From assembly GCF_900091625.1 (NCBI RefSeq), contig NZ_FMIC01000002.1, positions 4,960,001-5,024,000 on the forward strand: 64,000 nucleotides of DNA, given 5' to 3'. This document shows, in pieces, positions 42,154 to 48,675 of the stretch. The position numbers were made by a program, and so were the translations under genes. Positions within the stretch are counted from its first letter, which is position 1. The number at the start of each line of letters is the position of its first letter. The stretch is from Micromonospora peucetia (GTDB lineage Bacteria > Actinomycetota > Actinomycetes > Mycobacteriales > Micromonosporaceae). The notes beneath the pieces were generated by a model that saw only the letters and a program-made list of their open reading frames with translations, did no database searches and had not been told where the DNA came from.

Positions 42154-43470
42154 TCACCGCCGCTGCTGGGTGGACAGGGCGCGGCGGCGCAGGGCGTCGA
42201 CGTCCGTGGCCACCACCCGTTGCACGTGCCGGATCAGCCGGTAGAGGTCGGGGCAGTAGACCGACGGGTGTGCGAATCCGGCGCCGGCGCGGAAGCGGTG
42301 CGCGTAGAGGCCACCGCCGCAGGCGCTGAGCACCGGGCAGGCCCGGCACTCGGCGGCCAGGGCCTCCGGGCCGGTGGGTCGGCCGGCCAGCGACGGATGC
42401 CGCAACGCCTCTTCGAAGGAGTGCCGGAAGACGTCGAGGCCGGTACGCATCGACGCGTCGTCGGTCGTCTTGAGGGTGTCGGTGCCCTCGATGGTGCCGT
42501 CGGTCTCGATCGTCATGATGTCCGGCTCGGCGAAGCCCAGCGCCCGGGTGCCGCTGCGACCGCCGAGCACCAGCGCGATCAGCGACTCGAACAGCCGGAT
42601 CCCGGTCCGCCGAGGGGTGGTGGAGTACCAGCGGTCGAAGACGGCCACCAGCCAGTCGCCGTACGGGGTCTCGGCGCCGCCGGGTCTGCGTCGGGGCGGG
42701 GGAGTGGTCCAGTTGCCGTGCGGCAGCAGCAGGTCCAGCCGGGGTGGGGCGAACGCGAGCAGCGACTCGTAGACCCGCAGCGGGTCGTTGGCCAGGTCGA
42801 TCGTGCAGAGCAGCCCCGCCCAGCGCGACCGGTGCTCCGGGCGGGCGAGCAGCCGCAGCGCGGCGGCCACGTCGGCGAAGCTGCCCCGCCCGTCTGGGTA
42901 GCGGCGGTGCCGGTCGTTGGCGGCCTGGTCACCGTCGAGGCTCACCCCGACGTCGATGTCGTGCCGGTGGCACAGCGCCAGGAACTCCTCGTCCAGCAGT
43001 ACGCCGTTGGTCTGCACGCCGACGTCGAGCAGCGCGCCCGGGGGCAGCGCCGCGCGCAGGGTGTGGATGGTCCGGTCGAGCACCGCCGGACCGGCCAGCA
43101 GCGGCTCGCCACCGTGCAGCACGACGCGTACCCGGTCGAGCCGGTGTCGCGCCAGGTGCTCGCCGAGGCGCCGCGCGACCTGGGCCACGGTGTCCGGGGC
43201 GATCAGCCGGGGCCGCTCCCGCCACCGCTGGTCCGCGTGCCGGTAGACGTAGCAGTGGTCGCACGCCAGGTTGCACCGGCTGTGCACCTTGAGCACGAGT
43301 TGCCGCACCCGGGGTGGCGGCGGCGCGCCGCTTCCGGCGGCCGGCGACGTACCGGCTTCCGGGACGGGCCCGCAGTGCTCCGCGGCCGGTTCCGAGGGGT
43401 CGTGGCGGGTCGACGGGTGGGCGTGACCAGGGTGCGGCGGGGCGGCCGACGTCGGGGCGCCGGCGGACAC
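42154..43470 (-). CDS. fxsB: radical SAM/SPASM cyclophane synthase FxsB
   Basis: 438 residues from GTG 43470, one base after the precursor stop. A Pro/Ala/His-rich lead of about 52 residues precedes the radical SAM core with C66-x3-C70-x2-C73 (SRCNLACDHCYVYRHADQ). HGGEPLLAGP and VGVQTNGVLLDEEFLALC are SAM-binding strands. The SPASM region near the C-terminus has CRACPVLSACGGGLYAHRF and a final Cys in HPSVYCPDL. FxsB-type enzymes join the aromatic ring of the F in F-x-S to the side-chain carbon of the third residue, giving a three-residue cyclophane. The precursor gene immediately upstream ends with FESSF. Confidence 0.93.
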   Translation of the reverse strand: MSAGAPTSAAPPHPGHAHPSTRHDPSEPAAEHCGPVPEAGTSPAAGSGAPPPPRVRQLVLKVHSRCNLACDHCYVYRHADQRWRERPRLIAPDTVAQVARRLGEHLARHRLDRVRVVLHGGEPLLAGPAVLDRTIHTLRAALPPGALLDVGVQTNGVLLDEEFLALCHRHDIDVGVSLDGDQAANDRHRRYPDGRGSFADVAAALRLLARPEHRSRWAGLLCTIDLANDPLRVYESLLAFAPPRLDLLLPHGNWTTPPPRRRPGGAETPYGDWLVAVFDRWYSTTPRRTGIRLFESLIALVLGGRSGTRALGFAEPDIMTIETDGTIEGTDTLKTTDDASMRTGLDVFRHSFEEALRHPSLAGRPTGPEALAAECRACPVLSACGGGLYAHRFRAGAGFAHPSVYCPDLYRLIRHVQRVVATDVDALRRRALSTQQRR

Positions 43471-43471
43471 G

Positions 43472-43663
43472 TCAGAAGCTCGACTCGAACGCCGACACGT
43501 CGAGCTGCCGCCCCGGCTCGTCGCCGGCCACGAGCGCGCCGAGCACGTGGGCCAGCACGCTGTCACCGGCGCCGGCGAGCAGATCGGCCAGCGGTATGTC
43601 CCCCAGCCGCACCAGGGCGTGGCCCGCCTCCACGGGCGGGTGCGGCAGCTCGCTCTCAGCCAC
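43472..43663 (-). CDS. fxsA: FxSxx-COOH cyclophane RiPP precursor FxsA
   Basis: 63 residues from GTG 43663. The last five residues are F59-E-S-S-F63, an exact F-x-S-x-x-COOH terminus, with the predicted cross-linked triad F59-E60-S61. The leader (1 to about 50) is acidic and contains the Leu-rich stretch LVRLGDIPLADLLAGAGDSV that is probably recognised by FxsB. The stop is 1 bp from the fxsB start, so the two are translationally coupled. No clear Shine-Dalgarno precedes GTG. The product is likely exported or displayed peptide; its biological target is unknown. Confidence 0.88.
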   Translation of the reverse strand: MAESELPHPPVEAGHALVRLGDIPLADLLAGAGDSVLAHVLGALVAGDEPGRQLDVSAFESSF

Positions 43664-44105
43664 GGTGGACCGGCCGGCGATCGTGGATCCTGCCGCGCGT
43701 CATCGCTGCGCTCACCCCGCCTTTTCTACACCATCGGGAGCCGACCGCGACGGCCCGACACCGCAGCCCGCGCCGCGGCCGTCGGCACCGGGGGCAGCCC
43801 CGTCCGGTCGGCCGGCGGTCCGGATCCCCGGTGGCGGTGACGGCCCGCCCGACGTCGTGTGACGGCAGGTCGCGGGCCCGGGCGGCCAGGATCGCGATGA
43901 CCGGTGACATCCCGCCTCCCGTCCGCGTCGGTGTCCGAAGCATAGGGGCGGGGCGACGTCCCGAGCGACCGCCGTCCGTAAACCCGACTCACGGTCGTGT
44001 CGTACCCGTGGTCCATGATCCTTGTCGTCACAGCGACGCCGGCGAGGTTTCCGGCGTCCGGATCGTCATGGCTGGCGCCGGCAGCGGCGGACGGGAGGTC
44101 GGACA
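43664..44105. other. 442-bp divergent intergenic region between fxsA and the SWIM/vWA operon
   Basis: No convincing gene on either strand; longer frames here have poor codon bias. It must hold the promoters of both divergent operons. The only clear structure is a perfect 8-bp inverted repeat, GACGCCGG at 44035-44042 and CCGGCGTC at 44051-44058, with an 8-nt spacer, 48 bp before the SWIM gene start. It could be an operator or a leader hairpin. Confidence 0.5.
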
Positions 44106-44612
44106 GTGGCTGACGCGGAACGGACCGCGTGGCGACGGCGCAGCACGGTGCGGGTGATGCCGCCCGCGCGGCCCCGCAAGCTGGCCAAGGTGCCCTTCGT
44201 GGAGTTGGCCGACGGGCGGTTGCAGGGGGTGGTCTCCAGCGGGTCGGACGTCGACCGGGTCTACGTGTCGTCGATCGCCTCCGGCACCCACGCCTACCAC
44301 TGCAGCACCAACAACAACCGCCCCTGCGGCGGGCTGCGCGGCGCGCCGTGCAAGCACCTGCACGCCCTGGCCGAGGAGGCCCTGCTGCAGTACGGCGCCG
44401 ACCGGGTCGCCCGCTACCTGCGGGTCGACGTCGGCGCCGGGGCGGACACCGCCGGGAAGTTGCTCGCGGCCCTGGACGCGCGGCACGAGCCGACCCCCGC
44501 CGCCGTGGTGTTCAGCCGCTTCCTGCGCCACCTGTCCTACCTGGAACTGCCGGGCAGCGCGGTCCCCCTGCCCGAGCTGCACTGGTTCCCGGCCACCGGG
44601 GCGGGCCGCTGA
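44106..44612 (+). CDS. SWIM zinc-finger protein
   Basis: 168 residues from GTG 44106, which follows GGGAGG at a good distance. The basic N-terminus leads to a SWIM-type finger: Y-H-C66, then C74, and PC82KHLHALAEEAL (C-x-H-x-H), i.e. a slightly expanded C-x-C-x(n)-C-x-H pattern. SWIM domains bind nucleic acid or protein. It is the first gene of a five-gene operon with vWA, MoxR and DUF5682 proteins, and its stop overlaps the next ATG. It may be the target-recognition component. Confidence 0.85.
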   Translation: MADAERTAWRRRSTVRVMPPARPRKLAKVPFVELADGRLQGVVSSGSDVDRVYVSSIASGTHAYHCSTNNNRPCGGLRGAPCKHLHALAEEALLQYGADRVARYLRVDVGAGADTAGKLLAALDARHEPTPAAVVFSRFLRHLSYLELPGSAVPLPELHWFPATGAGR

Positions 44613-46018
44613 TGATCGGCACGCAGCTCGCCGTCCTGCGCGACGGCGCCCCGACCGGCCTGACCGACGTCCTCGACCTGGTCGGCGGCCTCGACGACGC
44701 CCTGGTCGGCGGCCTGGCCCGGGTGGGTGAGGCCGACGCGGCCGCGCTGGCGGCCCTGGCCGGCGCGCTGGCCGCCACCCCGCTCGGTGACCGGGTGGCC
44801 GAGGCGGCCGGCAAGGTGACCGCCGGCTCGGTGCTCGAGGAGCACCTCCTCGCCCTCGCCGGCGCCCGGTGCGCGCTGCTCGGCGCCACCCACGACGCGC
44901 TGCTCGGGCAGCTCGACACCGCGCTGGGCCGGGCCCGCGCCCCCTGGACCCCGGGCACCGTCGATCCGCCGGGTGCGGGGTCTCCGGCTCGCGCCGGAGC
45001 CCGCGCCTGGCTGCACGAGGTGGCGGTGACCGGGTGGGGCGGCGTCGACCACGAGCTGGTGGCCGGGGCGGGGGCACCGATCGAGGCCGCCCTCGCCGAG
45101 CCTGGCCTGCGTCGGCTGGCGGTGCTGCTCGACGGGCTCGCCGCCGAGCTGCGGGCCTGCGTGCCGGTCGCCACGATGGCGCAGCCGCCGGTCCGGCGTT
45201 GGGCCGACCTCTGGGCCCGGGGTGTGCTGCTGGCCCAGGACGCGACGGCGGCATCCGTCCCGACGGCGGTCGAGGAGGTCTCCGGGCGGCTGCTCGTGCT
45301 GGGTGTCGACGTGCACGAGCACGACACCGCCGTGCAGGCGCAGCTGCACGCGATTCTCGAGCCGGCCGACGGCGGGCCGTCCCGGCTGGTCCGTTGCGCG
45401 GTCGGCGCGGTCAAGGTGGAGACGATCGTCGGGCCGGCGCTGTGGCGCCTGCTGGACGCCCACCCCGTGCTGCTGGCCGCGCTGGCCGAACGGCGCGGCC
45501 TGATGGTCACCGGTCTGCCGCTGCACGGCGCGGACCTGCTCTGGCACGACGACCGGGTACGCCTCGGCGAGCCGGCCGATCCGTTCGCCACCGCCCGGGT
45601 CCTGTTGCCGACGGCGGTCGCGGCGGCGTCGGCCCCCCTGGACCGGCACCCCGTCGGGATCGCCGAGCCCGTGCTGGTGGAGGGCTACACCGTAGGCGAC
45701 GACGACGGCGCGATGACCTTCGCTTTCGGCGGCCAGCCGATTGCCGTCGCGGTCGACCGGCTGCCCTCCTGCGGCCCGCTCACCCCCGACCTGGTGGCGG
45801 CCTCCTCCGCGTGTCTCGGCCTGGTCCGGTGGGACGACGGTCGGTGGCTGCTGCAACCCCTGGCGGTGCGGGCCACCGTCAAACGCCGGCCGGTCGACGC
45901 GCACACCGGCGACTGGGCGGCCGGGGTCACCGACCCGAAGGTCGCCAAGGCCGAGGCCAGGGCGGGCGACGCCGTGGCGGTGCTGCGCGAGCGCGCGGGA
46001 CGGTTGCTGCGCCGATGA
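44612..46018 (+). CDS. uncharacterised protein of the SWIM/MoxR/vWA operon
   Basis: 468 residues from ATG 44612, the start overlapping the preceding stop. It is Ala/Leu/Asp-rich and largely helical in the first 230 residues, then more β-rich (GRLLVLGVDVHEHDTAVQAQ; RLVRCAVGAVKVETIVGPAL), and ends with a short charged helix (VAKAEARAGDAVAVLRERAG). It has no membrane segment or signal and no catalytic motif that I recognise. Homologues are expected in the same locus type, beside SWIM and vWA genes. It is probably a structural or adaptor subunit. Confidence 0.8.
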   Translation: MIGTQLAVLRDGAPTGLTDVLDLVGGLDDALVGGLARVGEADAAALAALAGALAATPLGDRVAEAAGKVTAGSVLEEHLLALAGARCALLGATHDALLGQLDTALGRARAPWTPGTVDPPGAGSPARAGARAWLHEVAVTGWGGVDHELVAGAGAPIEAALAEPGLRRLAVLLDGLAAELRACVPVATMAQPPVRRWADLWARGVLLAQDATAASVPTAVEEVSGRLLVLGVDVHEHDTAVQAQLHAILEPADGGPSRLVRCAVGAVKVETIVGPALWRLLDAHPVLLAALAERRGLMVTGLPLHGADLLWHDDRVRLGEPADPFATARVLLPTAVAAASAPLDRHPVGIAEPVLVEGYTVGDDDGAMTFAFGGQPIAVAVDRLPSCGPLTPDLVAASSACLGLVRWDDGRWLLQPLAVRATVKRRPVDAHTGDWAAGVTDPKVAKAEARAGDAVAVLRERAGRLLRR

Positions 46019-47547
46019 CCGACTCGCCGAACCCCGTGGACCTCGCCGCCGCCAACCGCCGCCAGGTGCTCTACTGGCGGCTGCTGGCCCGGCTCTTCGA
46101 CCCCGACGAGCAGCCCACCCTGGAGGCAGCCAGCATGGAGGTCGTCGACGACCTCGGCCTGCCGGCTGCCCTGCTGGATCCGGCGGTGTCGGTGGACACC
46201 GTCGTCCAGCGCTTCCCGGCCATCGCCGACGAGCTGCGTGGCCTGCTTCGACCGGCGCCCGACGGCGCGGGTCACCCGGCCACCGACGCGGACCCCTCGC
46301 CCGCCGGCCCGACCGTCGTGCCGGCACCTGGCTCCGCTGCGGTGCCGGCACCTGGCTCCGTCGCCGTGCCGGCACCTGGCTCCGTCGCCGTGCCGGAGGA
46401 CACCGGCGGATCCCCCGCCGCAGCCGTCCCGGGATGCGATCCCGCCGCCGGGTCCGACGGTGACGAGGCGCCGCCCGCGCCGGGCACCGCCGAGGTACGC
46501 CGCGCGGCCCTGGTGTCGAAGTTGCTGCTCAACGTGTTCGCCACCGGCCACGGGGCGGTCGACGCCGGCCAACTGGCCCGGTGGCAGTCCGACGCCGGCT
46601 GGTTCGAGCAGGCGCTCGGGACGGAACCCGGCGGGCTGCGCCGGCAGGGCGGCGCCGGCCTGGGCGCGGTGCTGGCCGGCCTCGAGGGCGACCTGGTCCG
46701 CCGGATGCACCTGCGGGAGGTGTTGGCCGATCCGGTGCTGGCCAGTCGGCTGACACCGAGCATGTCGCTCATCGAGCAGTTGCTGCGGGACAAGGCGAAT
46801 CTCTCCGGGGTGGCCCTGGCCAACGCCAAGGCGCTGATCCGCCGGTTCGTCGACGAGGTCGCCGAGGTGCTACGCACCCAGGTCGAGCAGACCAGCGTCG
46901 GCGTCGTCGACCGGTCCGTGCCGCCCAAGCGGGTGTTCCGCAATCTCGACCTCGACCGCACCATCTGGCAGAACCTGACCAACTGGAGCCCGGAGGACGA
47001 GCGCCTCTACGTCGACCGGCTCTACTACCGGCAGACCGCCCGCCGGGTCACCCCGGCCCGGCTGATCGTGGTGGTGGACCAGTCGGGCTCGATGGTCGAC
47101 TCGATGGTCAACTGCACGATCCTCGCGTCGATCTTCGCCGGCCTGCCCAAGGTGGACGTGCACCTGATCGCGTACGACACGCGGGCGCTGGACCTCACGC
47201 CGTGGGTGCACGACCCGTTCGAGGTGTTGCTGCGTACCAAGCTGGGCGGCGGCAACGACGGCCCGGTCGCGATGGCGCTGGCCCGCCCCAAGATCGTCGA
47301 ACCGAGGAACACGGTCATGGTGTGGATCTCGGACTTCTACGAGTTCGACCGCTCCCAGCCGTTGTTCGACGGCATCGAGGCGGTGCACCGCTCCGGGGTG
47401 CGATTCATCCCGGTCGGCTCGGTCAACAGCTCCGGTCAGCAGAGCGTCAACCCCTGGTTCCGGCAACGCCTCAAGGACCTGGGCACGCCGGTGATCTCCG
47501 GTCACATCCGCAAACTCGTCTTCGAGCTCAAGAGCTTCCTCACCTAG
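46015..47547 (+). CDS. vWA domain protein of the MoxR operon
   Basis: 510 residues from ATG 46015 (ATGA overlap). The helical N-terminal region (1-290) contains a low-complexity insert with three V-P-A-P-G-S-x-A units at about 102-127. The von Willebrand A domain starts near 345: LIVVVDQSGSMVDSMVNCTI with the MIDAS D355-x-S357-x-S359, then KLGGGNDGPVAMALARPKIV (MIDAS Thr position is Asn/Asp-rich) and MVWISDFYEFDRSQPLFDGI. vWA proteins act as partners of MoxR ATPases, which remodel target complexes. The MoxR gene follows 15 bp downstream. Confidence 0.9.
   Translation: MTDSPNPVDLAAANRRQVLYWRLLARLFDPDEQPTLEAASMEVVDDLGLPAALLDPAVSVDTVVQRFPAIADELRGLLRPAPDGAGHPATDADPSPAGPTVVPAPGSAAVPAPGSVAVPAPGSVAVPEDTGGSPAAAVPGCDPAAGSDGDEAPPAPGTAEVRRAALVSKLLLNVFATGHGAVDAGQLARWQSDAGWFEQALGTEPGGLRRQGGAGLGAVLAGLEGDLVRRMHLREVLADPVLASRLTPSMSLIEQLLRDKANLSGVALANAKALIRRFVDEVAEVLRTQVEQTSVGVVDRSVPPKRVFRNLDLDRTIWQNLTNWSPEDERLYVDRLYYRQTARRVTPARLIVVVDQSGSMVDSMVNCTILASIFAGLPKVDVHLIAYDTRALDLTPWVHDPFEVLLRTKLGGGNDGPVAMALARPKIVEPRNTVMVWISDFYEFDRSQPLFDGIEAVHRSGVRFIPVGSVNSSGQQSVNPWFRQRLKDLGTPVISGHIRKLVFELKSFLT
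46318..46396 (+). repeat. 24-bp in-frame tandem repeat inside the vWA gene
   Basis: Three consecutive 24-bp units beginning GTGCCGGCACCTGGCTCC (46318, 46342, 46366) and a partial fourth encode V-P-A-P-G-S-x-A. The second and third units are identical, indicating recent duplication. The repeat lies in a disordered linker, so copy-number change would keep the frame. Confidence 0.85.
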
Positions 47548-47562
47548 GAGAACGAACCCCTC

Positions 47563-48675
47563 ATGTCCGAGATGCTGCGTGCCCCCGCCGAGGTCAAGTA
47601 CGCCGACGAACTCGACTTCCTGGAGTCGGTCGACACCGACCCGAAGCCGTTCTCGTGGCGGCTGAGCCCGCGGATGGTCCGATTGTTCATCCTCGGCTCG
47701 GAGCGGGCCGACGGGCTCGACCGGGAGATCCCGCAGAAGTGGTTCGGCGACCGCACGTTCGTCGAACGCAGCATCGTGACCCTGGCGTCGGACCGGGGCC
47801 TGCTGCTGATCGGCGATCCGGGCACCGGCAAGAGCTGGCTGGCGGAACTGCTGTCCGCCGCCGTCTGCCGCAACTCGACCCTGGTGGTCCAGGGCACCGC
47901 CGGCACCACCGAGGACCACATCAAGTATTCGTGGAACGTCTCCATGGTCATCGCCCGGGGCCAGTCCCGGGAGTCGATGATCCCCTCGCCGATCATGACC
48001 GCGATGGAGCAGGGGACCATCGGCCGGTTCGAGGAGCTGACCCGTTCCACCAGCGACGTGCAGGACGCGCTGATCTCGATCCTGTCGGAGAAGTACGTCT
48101 CCGTCCCGGAGCTGGACCACGACAACATCGTCTTCGCCAGGCCCGGCTTCTCGATCATCGCCACCGCGAACAGCCGGGACCGGGGCGTGAACGACCTCTC
48201 CTCGGCGCTCAAGCGGCGGTTCAACTTCGTCCGGATCCCCGTGGTGACCAACAAGCGCAGCGAGGCGGAGATTGTCCGCTTCCGCACCGAGGAGCTGCTG
48301 CGCCGGCACCAGATCACGCTGGACGTGCCACCCACCCTGCTGGACATCCTGTTGCAGAGTTTCGCCGACCTGCGCGCCGCCGCCTCCTCGGCGACCAGCG
48401 ACGACGAGAAGCTGGAGTCGGCGCTGTCCACCGCCGAGCAGATCGGCGTCCTGGAGGACGCCATCCTGCACAGCCAGTTCTTCGGCGACCGCACCCTGCG
48501 GGCCGCGACGCTGGCCGGGTCGCTGGTGGGCTCGCTGGCCCGGCGCAGCCCGGAGGACCTGGCGATCCTCAACAAGTACCTGCACGGGGTCGTGGAGCCG
48601 CGGGCCAAGCAGGACGGCGGCGGTTGGGAGGGCTTCCTCGACGGTGGCCGCCAGGCGATCGCCTCCCTGTCGTGA
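47563..48675 (+). CDS. MoxR-type AAA+ ATPase
   Basis: 370 residues from ATG 47563 with TAGGAGA upstream. Walker A GDPGTGKS at 84-91, Walker B-like region with TIGRFEELTRSTSDVQDALI and a MoxR-type insertion before it, sensor 1 SIIATANSRDRGVNDLSSAL, and arginine-finger region LKRRFNFVRIPVV. It belongs to the MoxR/CbbQ-like branch that works with vWA proteins as a metal-dependent chaperone or disassembly machine. The stop overlaps the DUF5682 start (GTGA). Confidence 0.92.
   Translation: MSEMLRAPAEVKYADELDFLESVDTDPKPFSWRLSPRMVRLFILGSERADGLDREIPQKWFGDRTFVERSIVTLASDRGLLLIGDPGTGKSWLAELLSAAVCRNSTLVVQGTAGTTEDHIKYSWNVSMVIARGQSRESMIPSPIMTAMEQGTIGRFEELTRSTSDVQDALISILSEKYVSVPELDHDNIVFARPGFSIIATANSRDRGVNDLSSALKRRFNFVRIPVVTNKRSEAEIVRFRTEELLRRHQITLDVPPTLLDILLQSFADLRAAASSATSDDEKLESALSTAEQIGVLEDAILHSQFFGDRTLRAATLAGSLVGSLARRSPEDLAILNKYLHGVVEPRAKQDGGGWEGFLDGGRQAIASLS

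Noticed and set aside
38611..44157. Very long plus-strand open frame across the Fxs locus
   Set aside because: It crosses several genes on both strands and is Arg/Pro/Ala low-complexity, typical of stop-poor off-frames at this GC content.
46318..46396. 24-bp repeats considered as CRISPR-like
   Set aside because: They are tandem without spacers, in frame within the vWA gene.
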